Below are positions 44,781-53,019 of a DNA stretch of 64,000 bases, piece after piece (the first letter of the stretch is position 1; each line of letters starts with the position of its first letter). A program made the translations under genes and the position numbers. Below the pieces are notes generated by a model. It saw only the letters and a list, made by a program, of their open reading frames with translations, did not search any database and was not told the DNA's origin. Source of the DNA: Clostridiaceae bacterium (lineage in GTDB: Bacteria > Bacillota > Clostridia > Oscillospirales > Butyricicoccaceae); the NCBI GenBank assembly GCA_018383195.1, contig JAGZOP010000003.1, forward strand, positions 43,601 to 107,600, read 5' to 3'.

Positions 44781-44809
44781 TTGACAGATTCGATTTCATA
44801 TGGTAGTAT
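44781..44809 (+). promoter_or_regulatory. Histidine operon promoter
   Basis: TTGACA (44781-44786), 17 bases, TAGTAT (44804-44809). The leader is only about 30 nt, so there is no room for a T-box or attenuator. Confidence 0.75.
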
Positions 44810-44845
44810 TTTAGCACGATAAAATATTTGAGGAGATTTCCGACC

Positions 44846-46480
44846 ATGAACCGATATAATATTTCCACGCCGGAGGGTACACGTGATTTGCTGTTTGCCT
44901 CCTGCCGGGCGCTCCGCAGCACAGAAAATGCGATTCGGGAAACGCTCGAGCGCAAGGGATACAGTGAGATTATCACGCCTGCGGTCGAGTACTATGACGT
45001 ATTTGCGCAGGCAAATCCGGAGCTTGACCAGGAGAGCATGCTGAAAATTGTCGATAAATCGGGGCGTATCTGCGTAGCGCGCCCGGATAATACGACACCG
45101 ATTGCACGCATTGCAGCCACACGTCTGGATGATGCAGCGCTGCCGGTGCGGCTGTATTACAGCCAGAAGGTGTTTCGTTCGGTTTCGGGAGACCATGGGC
45201 ACAAGGGAGAATTTTTGCAGATCGGTGCCGAGCTGATCGGCGCGGACGGACTGCATGCCGACCTCGATATCCTGTCCGCGGCGTTCGAGGCGCTGCGCAG
45301 TACAGGCGCGGATAATTTCCGGATTGAACTTGGCCATGCAGAAATCTATAAGGCGCTCATTGAGGCGTTGGGCGTAGATGCGGCGGCAGCTGAATCTATT
45401 CGCCGTCTGATCGAAAACAAATCCTTTGCTGCACTTGGAGATATCCTTGCGCCATTTGGCAGCAAGCCGGAGGCAAAAGCGCTGTATGCGATGCCGCAGC
45501 TGTTCGGCGGGGTGGAAGTGCTCGACGAGGTCGAGGTGCTGACCGGAAATGTGCGCGTACTGGGTGCGATTTCTTATCTGCGCCGTCTGTACAAGGCGCT
45601 CGACGAGGCAGGATTCGGCGGCATGGTTATGATTGACCTGGGACTGGTGCATGAGATGGATTATTACACCGGCATCATGTTCCGAGGCTACTGCGGCGGC
45701 GCAGGCGCGGCAATCCTGTCGGGTGGGCGGTATAACGCCCTGTGTGCCAAATTCGGTAAAGACATGCCCGCAGGCGGCTTCGGAATCGACGTGGAAAGCG
45801 TGGCGGAGAGCCTGACCGGAAAGGGCGCGGAAACAGCGCCGTGCCGCGATTCGGTACGCATCGCGCTGACCAAGGGACGTTTGGAAAAAAAGACGCTTGC
45901 GCTGCTGAAAGCGTCCGGCTACGATATTTCCGAACTGGAAGCCGGCTCGCGCAAGCTGATCTTCACCCTGCCGGATACCAATATTGAAATTGTACTGGCA
46001 AAGGCTGCCGATGTGATCACCTATGTTGAGCATGGTGTGTGCGACATGGGCGTGGTCGGCAAGGACACCATCATGGAAAAGGGCGGTTCGTTCTACGAGA
46101 TGGTTGATCTTGGGTTCGGCAAGTGCCGCTTTGCGCTTGCAACCAAAAAGGGAAAGCAGGTCTACGGCAGCTACAAAACCCCGGTCATTGCAACCAAGTA
46201 TCCGAACGTGACCCGTAGCTTTTTCGCACGCAAGAATATGGATGTGGAAACCATTAAGATCGAAGGCTCAGTCGAACTCGCGCCGCTGCTTGAACTGGCG
46301 GATGCGATTGTGGACATTGTAGAAACCGGCTCGACGCTCAAAGAAAATGGTCTTGAGGTGATTGAGGACGTTGCGCCCATTTCGGCGCGCGTGATCGTCA
46401 ACCTAGCAAGCGCAAAGATGAAAAAAGCAGCGATTGAGAAGGTTATCGCTGAACTGGAGCAAGGCTTGGAGAAAGAGTGA
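44846..46480 (+). CDS. hisG: HisZ-HisG fusion: ATP phosphoribosyltransferase with regulatory domain
   Basis: 544 residues. Residues 1-~330 are HisZ, a HisRS-like regulatory paralogue (STPEGTRDLLF, RPDNTTPIARIAATR, DLGLVHEMDYYTGIMFRGY, LSGGRYNAL). Residues ~335-544 are short-form HisG (RIALTKGRLEKKTLALL, VLAKAADVITYVEHGVCDMGVVGKD, AIVDIVETGSTLKENGL). Short HisG normally needs a separate HisZ, so the fusion fixes the 1:1 ratio of the first histidine-pathway enzyme. ATG 44846 matches the HisZ N-terminus and follows GGAG. Confidence 0.92.
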   Translation: MNRYNISTPEGTRDLLFASCRALRSTENAIRETLERKGYSEIITPAVEYYDVFAQANPELDQESMLKIVDKSGRICVARPDNTTPIARIAATRLDDAALPVRLYYSQKVFRSVSGDHGHKGEFLQIGAELIGADGLHADLDILSAAFEALRSTGADNFRIELGHAEIYKALIEALGVDAAAAESIRRLIENKSFAALGDILAPFGSKPEAKALYAMPQLFGGVEVLDEVEVLTGNVRVLGAISYLRRLYKALDEAGFGGMVMIDLGLVHEMDYYTGIMFRGYCGGAGAAILSGGRYNALCAKFGKDMPAGGFGIDVESVAESLTGKGAETAPCRDSVRIALTKGRLEKKTLALLKASGYDISELEAGSRKLIFTLPDTNIEIVLAKAADVITYVEHGVCDMGVVGKDTIMEKGGSFYEMVDLGFGKCRFALATKKGKQVYGSYKTPVIATKYPNVTRSFFARKNMDVETIKIEGSVELAPLLELADAIVDIVETGSTLKENGLEVIEDVAPISARVIVNLASAKMKKAAIEKVIAELEQGLEKE

Positions 46481-46489
46481 AGAGTGCAG

Positions 46490-46550
46490 AGTAGAGAGCA
46501 ATCCGCGCGCAGCGCGGAACTTCATATCTAAACTCTCCACTCTCCACACT
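46490..46550. repeat. AGAGTGnAGAGT / ACTCTCCACTCTCC spacer repeat between hisG and hisD
   Basis: A purine-rich stretch and its complement face each other across a CGCGC hairpin, making a long imperfect stem. A related pyrimidine-rich ACTCTCCACTCTCTACTCTC stretch lies between hisA and hisF (50250-50270). Confidence 0.5.
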
Positions 46551-46565
46551 GTAAAGGGTGATATT

Positions 46566-47861
46566 ATGTTTTTAAAAACCGTTCTCGCCGATGGGCAGGT
46601 AGAGCAGCGCGTCATTGCAGAGATGAAGGCGCGCGCTGCGGAAACCCGAGGCGATATTGAAAATATTGTGCGCGGCATCATGGAGGATGTGCGCGAACAT
46701 GGCATGGAAGCGGTCGAACGATATTCCATGCGTTTTGATAAAACAAAGCCGTATGTGATTTCGCCCGAGGTGCTCCAAAAGGCGTATCAGGCATGCGACC
46801 CGAAGCTGCGCACAGCGCTGGAAAAGGCGGCGGAGAACATCCGGGATTATCACGAGCAGATGATGGTCAAAACATGGGAATACCGCCGCACGGCGGGCGC
46901 GGTGCTCGGTCAGACCGTGCGCGGTCTGCATAAGGTCGGGCTGTACGTGCCGGGCGGTACGGCGGCATATCCGTCCTCCGTGCTCATGAACGCCATTCCT
47001 GCCAAGGTCGCAGGCGTCGGGGAACTGGTGATGGTCACCCCGCCGACCGATAACCTGTCCACCGAGGTCATGGCAGCCGCCTATATCGCGGGCGTGGACA
47101 CGGTCATCGCGGTCGGCGGCACGCAGGCGATTGCGGCGCTGACCTATGGCGCGGGCTTTATCCCGCAGGTGGATAAAATTGTCGGACCGGGCAACGCCTT
47201 TGTCGCGGCAGCGAAAAAGCTCGCGTTCGGCACGGTCGATATCGATATGATCGCAGGACCGTCCGAGGTGCTGGTGATCGCGGACCACACGGCGAACCCG
47301 ACCTATGTGGCGGCAGACCTGCTCAGCCAAGCGGAGCATGACAAGCTGGCTTCCGCGGTGCTGCTGACCGATTCCATGGCGCAGGCACAGGCGATTTCCT
47401 GCGAGATGGAGCGCATGGGACGCGCATTGCCGCGCTGGGATATCATTCGGGAGAGCGTGGAGAATTACGGCTGTGCGGTGGTATTTGAGGAACTGACGGA
47501 TGCCTGCCAAATGGCGAATACCATTGCCCCCGAGCATCTGGAAATCTGCACGGCGGCGCCGCGCGAGCTGCTGCCGCTTATCACAAATGCAGGCGCGATC
47601 TTCCTCGGGCAGTATTCGCCCGAGCCGCTCGGCGATTATATGGCAGGGCCGTGCCATGTGCTGCCGACCTCAGGAACGGCGCGGTTTTTCTCGCCGCTCT
47701 CGACCGATACTTTCTTGAAAAAGACGAGCGTGATCGAATATTCGCGCGGGGAACTCGAAAAACTTTCGGATGACATCATCGCACTGGCAAAGGCTGAAAA
47801 ACTGGGCGCGCATGCAAACAGCGTTGCCGTCCGCTTTGCAAAACCGAAGGAGGGTAAGTAA
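46566..47861 (+). CDS. hisD: Histidinol dehydrogenase
   Basis: 431 residues. The diagnostic blocks VGLYVPGGTAAYPSSVLMNAIPAKVAG, VDKIVGPGNAFVAAAKK and DMIAGPSEVLVIAD are present, along with the zinc-site QAEHD region and the catalytic APEHLE. It performs the last two oxidations from histidinol to histidine. ATG 46566 follows AAAGGGTG. Confidence 0.97.
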   Translation: MFLKTVLADGQVEQRVIAEMKARAAETRGDIENIVRGIMEDVREHGMEAVERYSMRFDKTKPYVISPEVLQKAYQACDPKLRTALEKAAENIRDYHEQMMVKTWEYRRTAGAVLGQTVRGLHKVGLYVPGGTAAYPSSVLMNAIPAKVAGVGELVMVTPPTDNLSTEVMAAAYIAGVDTVIAVGGTQAIAALTYGAGFIPQVDKIVGPGNAFVAAAKKLAFGTVDIDMIAGPSEVLVIADHTANPTYVAADLLSQAEHDKLASAVLLTDSMAQAQAISCEMERMGRALPRWDIIRESVENYGCAVVFEELTDACQMANTIAPEHLEICTAAPRELLPLITNAGAIFLGQYSPEPLGDYMAGPCHVLPTSGTARFFSPLSTDTFLKKTSVIEYSRGELEKLSDDIIALAKAEKLGAHANSVAVRFAKPKEGK

Positions 47862-47862
47862 T

Positions 47863-48459
47863 ATGCCGAATATCCGTACCGAAGTGCGGCAGTGTACCAA
47901 GTGCCGCGAGACCAAGGAAACTCAAATCGCGCTGTACCTCAATCTGGAGGGCGGCGAACGCAGAATTGAGACTGGCATCGGATTTTTTGACCACATGCTG
48001 AACAGCTTTGCCGTGCACAGCGGGTTTGGCTTAATTGTGAAGTGCACCGGCGATCTCGAGGTGGACGGGCATCATACGGTCGAGGACGTGGGCATTGTGC
48101 TCGGGCAGGCGTTTGCAAATATTTTGGGCGACCGGTCGGGAATTGCGCGTTTTGGCTCCGCCTATGTGCCGATGGACGAGGCACTTGGCTTCTGTGCGCT
48201 CGATATCTCCGGGCGTCCGTATCTGGTGTTTGACGCGGAAATGCCGCAGGCAATGTGCGGCTCGTATGATACCTGCCTGACAGCCGAGTTCATGCGTGCG
48301 TTTGCCATGCATGCGGGAATTACCCTGCATTTGAAGAGCCTATACGGAGACAACAGCCACCACATTACCGAGGCGCTTTTTAAGGCGTTGGCGCGTGCGC
48401 TCAGAGAAGCCGTACAGGAAACAAGCGGCGAGGTGCTCTCTGCGAAAGGGGTGCTGTGA
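47863..48459 (+). CDS. hisB: Imidazoleglycerol-phosphate dehydratase
   Basis: 198 residues, monofunctional HisB. The metal motifs are complete: FDHMLNSFAVHSG, DGHHTVEDVGI, FMRAFAMHAGITLH and GDNSHHITEALFKA. It starts one base after the hisD stop, with GGAGGG upstream. Confidence 0.97.
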   Translation: MPNIRTEVRQCTKCRETKETQIALYLNLEGGERRIETGIGFFDHMLNSFAVHSGFGLIVKCTGDLEVDGHHTVEDVGIVLGQAFANILGDRSGIARFGSAYVPMDEALGFCALDISGRPYLVFDAEMPQAMCGSYDTCLTAEFMRAFAMHAGITLHLKSLYGDNSHHITEALFKALARALREAVQETSGEVLSAKGVL

Positions 48460-48881
48460 TGCTGGGAAAACAGATGCCCGGAATCGGGATTGAACAGCTT
48501 TTGGACAAATCCCTTGTGGGCGCATTCCTGATGCGAACCTATCGTGCAGAAGAGCGCATTGTGCTCGAGGATACAGCTGAGCATGCTCAGAAAAATGTGC
48601 GCAGCTATTTGATGACGCACGGAAAGCTGCTGGATGTGGAAACCTTGGGTGAGCATGCTCAAATTGCAGCCATGTTGGATGCGACTGAAACCACCAATCC
48701 GACGGTTGTGCTTGTGAACTATGGCAGCGCAAACGGCAGAACCGAGGTTCAGGTGCGTGCCTACGCCAAAGAGGGCATGCAGAAAACACACAGCGCCGAA
48801 CGGGTGATTGAACAAATGCAGAACTATCTGACCGGCACGGACGGCGTTCTGGATGCAATCCTGAAAGAATTTGACCTGTAA
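48459..48881 (+). CDS. Unknown 140-residue protein inside the histidine operon
   Basis: MLGKQMPGIGIEQLLDKSLVGAF... to ILKEFDL. It is soluble, with helices at both ends, a central strand-rich TTNPTVVLVNYGSANGRTEVQVRAY and no cysteine or obvious catalytic motif. It does not resemble any his enzyme. Its ATG overlaps the hisB stop (TGATG), and hisH starts 21 bp after its stop, so it is cotranslated with the pathway. I do not recognise the family. A regulatory or assembly role is only a guess from context. Confidence 0.7.
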   Translation: MLGKQMPGIGIEQLLDKSLVGAFLMRTYRAEERIVLEDTAEHAQKNVRSYLMTHGKLLDVETLGEHAQIAAMLDATETTNPTVVLVNYGSANGRTEVQVRAYAKEGMQKTHSAERVIEQMQNYLTGTDGVLDAILKEFDL

Positions 48882-48902
48882 ATATGGAATAGGGATTCAT
48901 TT

Positions 48903-49520
48903 ATGAGTTATATTGCGATAGTAGATTATGGGGCAGGAAACCTCATGAGCGTGCATAATACGCTGGATTATCTCGGCTACGAAAATCAGATTGCGAATAC
49001 ATCGGCGCTGATTGAGCATGCGGCAGGGGTGATTTTACCGGGCGTAGGTGCCTTTCCGGATGCGATGGCGGCATTGGAAAACTCCGGACTGTTGGATGCC
49101 GTGAAAAAAGCCGCTGCACAAAAGCCGTTTCTTGGGATTTGCCTTGGCATGCAGATGCTGTTTGAAGAATCTGACGAGGTCAGACCGTGCAAAGGGCTTG
49201 GCTTGCTGCCGGGACGGATTGAACGGATTCGCACGGCACACAGGCTGCCGCAGATTGGGTGGAATGCGCTGCATATCGAACATCCGAATGCGCTGACCCA
49301 TGGGATTTCCGAAGGGGACCATGTGTATTTTGTACATTCATTTGCCGCAGTGCCCGCAGAGCGGAGTGATTTGGCATGTTGGACCGATTATGGAACCGAA
49401 GTTCCGGCGATGGTCGCGCGCGGCAATGTGTATGGCTGCCAGTTTCATCCGGAAAAGAGTGGTCCGACCGGACTGACGATCATCAAAAATTTTGCCAGAC
49501 TGACGGAGGAAAAGATATGA
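48903..49520 (+). CDS. hisH: Imidazole glycerol phosphate synthase, glutaminase subunit
   Basis: 205 residues, class I glutamine amidotransferase. DYGAGNLMSVHNTLDYLG opens it, the nucleophile is Cys in GICLGMQMLFEES, and the His-Glu pair is in FHPEKSG. It supplies ammonia to HisF. The stop overlaps hisA by ATGA. Confidence 0.97.
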   Translation: MSYIAIVDYGAGNLMSVHNTLDYLGYENQIANTSALIEHAAGVILPGVGAFPDAMAALENSGLLDAVKKAAAQKPFLGICLGMQMLFEESDEVRPCKGLGLLPGRIERIRTAHRLPQIGWNALHIEHPNALTHGISEGDHVYFVHSFAAVPAERSDLACWTDYGTEVPAMVARGNVYGCQFHPEKSGPTGLTIIKNFARLTEEKI

Positions 49521-50230
49521 AAATCTTACCTGCGATTGACCTCAAGGACGGTCAGTGCGTGCGTTTGAAAAAAGGGGATTATGGTACTGCGCACAAGGTT
49601 GCAGAAGATGCGGTCGAGACGGCGAAGGGATTTCTCACCGCAGGTGCGGAACTGATTCATATGGTTGATCTGGACGGCGCGAAGGACGGTTCCCATGCAA
49701 ACTATGATGTGGTGAAGCGTGTGATTGCCGAGACCGGCGCATCGGTCGAACTGGGCGGCGGCATCCGCACCATGGCGGATGTGGATGCGGTACTGGAACT
49801 CGGGGTACGCCGCGTCATTATCGGCTCTGCCGCAGTAAAAAATCCGCTGTTTGTAAAAGAAGCCGTTCAGAAGTATGGGGACAAAATCGCAGTCGGAATT
49901 GATGCATTGGGCGGCACCGTGCGCACCGAAGGATGGCTGAAAGATTCGGGCGAGGATTTTATCGCGTTTGCAAAGCAGATGGAATCCTACGGCGTGCAGA
50001 CTATTATCTTCACCGACATCGACAAGGACGGTATGCTTGAGGGTCCGAACTTTGAGCAGCTGAGCATGCTCAGAAAAGCGGTCGCCTGCGGCATCGTCGC
50101 TTCGGGCGGCGTGACTACGCTTGCGGACATTACAAAGCTGCGCGACGCGGGCGTTGACGCCGCCATTGCGGGCAAGGCGGTCTACACCGGCGCGCTCGAC
50201 CTTGCGGCAGCGATCAGAGAAGCGAGATAG
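49517..50230 (+). CDS. hisA: Phosphoribosylformimino-5-aminoimidazole carboxamide ribotide isomerase
   Basis: 237 residues, (beta/alpha)8 barrel. KILPAIDLKDGQCVRL holds the N-terminal catalytic Asp, IFTDIDKDGMLEGPN the second, and the phosphate sites are VELGGGIRT and VASGGV. It is coupled to hisH by a 4-bp overlap. Confidence 0.96.
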   Translation: MKILPAIDLKDGQCVRLKKGDYGTAHKVAEDAVETAKGFLTAGAELIHMVDLDGAKDGSHANYDVVKRVIAETGASVELGGGIRTMADVDAVLELGVRRVIIGSAAVKNPLFVKEAVQKYGDKIAVGIDALGGTVRTEGWLKDSGEDFIAFAKQMESYGVQTIIFTDIDKDGMLEGPNFEQLSMLRKAVACGIVASGGVTTLADITKLRDAGVDAAIAGKAVYTGALDLAAAIREAR

Positions 50231-50307
50231 GAGATTGAAGATAGTTCTTTACTCTCCACTCTCTACTCTCTATTCATCCCTTCTAACTCATAAAATTGAG
50301 GTGTGTT

Positions 50308-51072
50308 ATGTTAGCAAAACGTATCATCCCCTGTCTGGACGTCAAGGACGGCAGGGTGGTCAAGGGTGTCAATTTTGTCGGTCTGCGCGACGCGGGTGAC
50401 CCGGTCGAGCTTGCACGGTTTTACTCGCAGGAGGGCGCGGACGAGATTGTCTTTCTTGATATTACAGCGACAAGCGACAACCGCGCGACCATTGCAGACG
50501 TGGTGCGCCGCACCTGCCGCGAGGTGTTCGTGCCCGTGACGGTCGGCGGCGGCATCCGCACGGTCGAGGATTTCAAGGATATCCTGCGCGCGGGTGCGGA
50601 CAAAATCTCGGTCAATTCGGCAGCAGTGAAGAATCCGGAACTGATTAACGCGGCGGCGGAGAAGTACGGCAGCCAGTGTGTGGTCGTTGCGATTGATGCG
50701 CGGCGCAGCGAAAAAACCCCGTCGGGGTTTGAGGTCTATGTCGCGGGAGGGCGCACGCCGACCGGTTTGGACGCGGTCGCGTGGGCAAAAGAGGTCTGCG
50801 AACGCGGTGCGGGTGAAATTTTGCTGACTTCGATGGATAAGGACGGCACCAAATCAGGCTTTGACTTGGAGCTGACCCAACAGGTGTGTGAAGCGGCGCC
50901 GATTCCGGTCATCGCATCGGGGGGCTGCGGCACTCTGGAGCATTTTGCAGAGGCATTTGAACAGACTGACGCGACAGCAGCGCTCGCGGCAAGTTTGTTT
51001 CACTATGGCGAGCTGCGCATCGGAGAAGTTAAGGAGTACCTGCATCACAAAGGAATTCCGGTGAGGGAGTAA
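50308..51072 (+). CDS. hisF: Imidazole glycerol phosphate synthase, cyclase subunit
   Basis: 254 residues, (beta/alpha)8 barrel. AKRIIPCLDVKDGRVVKGVNF, VPVTVGGGIRTVEDF, LTSMDKDGTKSGFD and VIASGGCGTLEHF are all in place. ATG 50308 follows GAGGTG. It partners HisH, two genes upstream. Confidence 0.97.
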   Translation: MLAKRIIPCLDVKDGRVVKGVNFVGLRDAGDPVELARFYSQEGADEIVFLDITATSDNRATIADVVRRTCREVFVPVTVGGGIRTVEDFKDILRAGADKISVNSAAVKNPELINAAAEKYGSQCVVVAIDARRSEKTPSGFEVYVAGGRTPTGLDAVAWAKEVCERGAGEILLTSMDKDGTKSGFDLELTQQVCEAAPIPVIASGGCGTLEHFAEAFEQTDATAALAASLFHYGELRIGEVKEYLHHKGIPVRE

Positions 51073-51188
51073 CAATGGGATATGGAGTAATTGCAGCGCT
51101 GGACGGGCAACTCGATGCGAAGCTGGACTCCTTTTTGAAATCCGGCTTGCAGGAGGGTGACGTCACGCTGGTAAAGGAGCGGAAAACA

Positions 51189-51518
51189 ATGGATCTCAGT
51201 AAATTTTTTGCGAAAGGCGAACTGATTCCAGTGATTTGTCAGGATGAGCGAAATGGCGAAGTGCTCATGCTCGGTTATGCAAATGAAGAAGCGCTGCGCC
51301 GCACGATGGAAACCGGTACGGCGTGGTTTTTCTCGCGTTCGCGTCAAAAGCTGTGGAACAAGGGCGAAACCTCGGGCAATTTTATTTTTGTGAAAAAGAT
51401 TCTGTCCGACTGCGATGATGATACCCTGATTTATTGGGGAACTCCCAAGGGTCCGGTTTGCCACACCGGAAACCGAACCTGTTTCTTTACGACGCTGTGG
51501 GAAAAAGAAGGAGAATAA
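51189..51518 (+). CDS. hisI: Phosphoribosyl-AMP cyclohydrolase
   Basis: 109 residues from ATG 51189, the normal monofunctional HisI length, with AAAGGAG nine bases upstream. Metal and active-site motifs are VLMLGYANEEALRRTMETGTAWFFSRSR, LWNKGETSGN, DCDDDTL and GPVCHTGNRTCFF. The frame is also open upstream to ATG 51075, three bases after hisF, which would add 38 residues (MGYGVIAALDGQLDAKLDSF...) behind GAGGGAG. Both starts are possible; family length favours 51189. Confidence 0.9.
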   Translation: MDLSKFFAKGELIPVICQDERNGEVLMLGYANEEALRRTMETGTAWFFSRSRQKLWNKGETSGNFIFVKKILSDCDDDTLIYWGTPKGPVCHTGNRTCFFTTLWEKEGE

Positions 51519-51519
51519 C

Positions 51520-51609
51520 ATGGCATTTTCGTTGATCACGCTGCTCGGCATGGGGCTGGTTGGGTTGGTTGTAATTTTGGCGGTTATTTTGATTGTCAGC
51601 CGCCGCTGA
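51520..51609 (+). CDS. 29-residue single-pass membrane peptide
   Basis: MAFSLITLLGMGLVGLVVIL... ending SRR: one hydrophobic helix followed by a positive Arg-Arg tail, so the C-terminus is predicted in the cytoplasm. AAGGAGA ends five bases before ATG 51520. It starts one base after the hisI stop, and hisE follows 16 bp after its own stop. The tight packing and good ribosome site argue for real translation. Function is unknown. Confidence 0.65.
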   Translation: MAFSLITLLGMGLVGLVVILAVILIVSRR

Positions 51610-51625
51610 AAGAAAGGAGAGCATG

Positions 51626-51949
51626 ATGAATTCATTTGAACAGATGGAGGCGGTCATTGCGCAGCGCCGCGCGGAACCGCAGGAAAATTCGTACACCTGC
51701 TATCTCTTTGAAAAAGGACTCGATAAAATCCTGAAAAAAGTCGGGGAAGAGTGTGCGGAAACCATCATTGCCGCAAAAAACGGAGATAAAGAAGAATTGG
51801 TCGGAGAGATTAACGATGTGTTCTATCACATGATGGTGATGATGAACGAATGCGGCGTGACGCTTGCAGATGTCTGCAAGGAGATGGATGTGCGCGCCGC
51901 CAAGATTGGAAACCTCAAAAAATTCCACGTCAGCGATCACAATACCTGA
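51626..51949 (+). CDS. hisE: Phosphoribosyl-ATP pyrophosphatase
   Basis: 107 residues, MazG-like helical fold with KVGEECAETIIAAKNGDKEELVGEINDVFYHMMVMM as the metal-binding core. It is separate from HisI, whereas many bacteria have a HisIE fusion. ATG 51626 is five bases after AAAGGAGA. It is the last gene of the his operon. Confidence 0.95.
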   Translation: MNSFEQMEAVIAQRRAEPQENSYTCYLFEKGLDKILKKVGEECAETIIAAKNGDKEELVGEINDVFYHMMVMMNECGVTLADVCKEMDVRAAKIGNLKKFHVSDHNT

Positions 51950-51989
51950 AAGAGCAGATTCCGCACTTTTTTGTCGGAAACTATGCGAA

Positions 51990-52038
51990 ATATCCCTGAA
52001 AACCGCAATTTTTCTGCGGAATTCGGGGATATTTTTTT
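51990..52038 (+). terminator. Histidine operon terminator
   Basis: An imperfect long stem ATATCCC...CCGCA / TGCGG...GGGGATAT is followed by TTTTTTT. Confidence 0.8.
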
Positions 52039-52053
52039 ACAGTAAACGCAGTG

Positions 52054-52109
52054 TTGACAAGCAGTATTGTATATGGCACACTATCTGTACTAGTAATCAT
52101 AGTACAGAT
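52054..52109 (+). promoter_or_regulatory. Promoter region and palindromic operator of the C39-like peptidase gene
   Basis: TTGACA at 52054-52059 has a weak -10 (CACTAT, 52079-52084, spacing 19). A perfect inverted repeat ATCTGTACTA-N7-TAGTACAGAT (52083-52109) lies at the expected start site. The core TGTACTA-N7-TAGTACA resembles operators of YtrA-type GntR repressors. Confidence 0.6.
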
Positions 52110-52141
52110 AATACGGCGTGTGAGGTGTGAAGGAAGTCAAC

Positions 52142-52960
52142 ATGAGAGCGTATGATTTTGAGGATTTTGAATACAACCGCGCCGGATGGGGCGACCAGAT
52201 CGCACCGCAGCGATATCCCGTAAAAAAACGCTGCTCCAGAAAAAGGCGGCGCCCGCTGTGCAGGCTCGTGCTTGCGCTCACGGTGGCTGCGTTCGTGTTT
52301 ACCGGTATGGGGCTGGCGGCATGGAGCGGCGTGGAACGCACGCTCGGGCGCGCGGATTGCCCGCAGGCGCTGCTGGATGCGCTGGAAAACAACCCGGAGA
52401 TGAAGGATTTCGTGCATGGCTATGCCTCGCAGCATCAGAATCCGCCGGCAGAGACGCTGAGTGAATCGCTGGACACCGTGCCGCTGCTGCTGCAATGGGA
52501 CGAGCGGTGGGGATATCAGGAGTACGGCAGCAGCATCATCGCGCTCAGCGGCTGCGCGCCCACCTGCGTGGCAATGGTGGCGGCATATCTGACAGGCGAC
52601 CCGAGCATCACGCCGTATTCTGTGGCGCAGTATGCCGAGCGGCAAGGGTATTACGTCCCGGGCAAGGGGACAAGCTGGGAGCTGCTGCACACAGGGACGC
52701 AGGCGCTGGGCGTCACGGCAACCGAGCTTCCGCTCAGCGAAGGCCGAATCAATGACGCGCTTGACGCAGGAAACCCGGTCATCTGCTCCATGCTGCCGGG
52801 CGACTTCACGACCGAGGGGCATTTTATCGTGCTGTACGGACGGGAGGACGGCGGGTATCTGGTGCGTGACCCGAACAGCATCGAGCGGAGCGAAAAGGTG
52901 TGGTACTATGAGACGCTTTCTGGTCAGATCGGCAATCTTTGGGCGTGTACGGGTGCATAA
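52142..52960 (+). CDS. Membrane-anchored C39-like cysteine peptidase
   Basis: 272 residues. A basic cytoplasmic stretch (KKRCSRKRRRP, ~30-40) precedes a single membrane helix at about 42-64, so the rest lies outside the cell. The C-terminal 150 residues form a peptidase C39-like (C39_2) domain. The putative nucleophile is Cys in LSGCAPTCVAMV, His in GHFIVLYG and Asp/Asn in LVRDPNS, the papain-fold order. ATG 52142 follows AAGGAAG. No ABC exporter or bacteriocin precursor is adjacent, so the substrate is unknown. Confidence 0.75.
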   Translation: MRAYDFEDFEYNRAGWGDQIAPQRYPVKKRCSRKRRRPLCRLVLALTVAAFVFTGMGLAAWSGVERTLGRADCPQALLDALENNPEMKDFVHGYASQHQNPPAETLSESLDTVPLLLQWDERWGYQEYGSSIIALSGCAPTCVAMVAAYLTGDPSITPYSVAQYAERQGYYVPGKGTSWELLHTGTQALGVTATELPLSEGRINDALDAGNPVICSMLPGDFTTEGHFIVLYGREDGGYLVRDPNSIERSEKVWYYETLSGQIGNLWACTGA

Positions 52961-53019
52961 AATATGCTTGTCTGCGCCCGAAAAACGTGCTATGCTTGTT
53001 TCACGAGGTGAGTTTTAAC

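Noticed and set aside
43850..46033. 727-codon minus-strand frame across the DUF1835 pseudogene and hisZG
   Set aside because: It crosses two real plus-strand genes and their promoter, and its composition is not protein-like.
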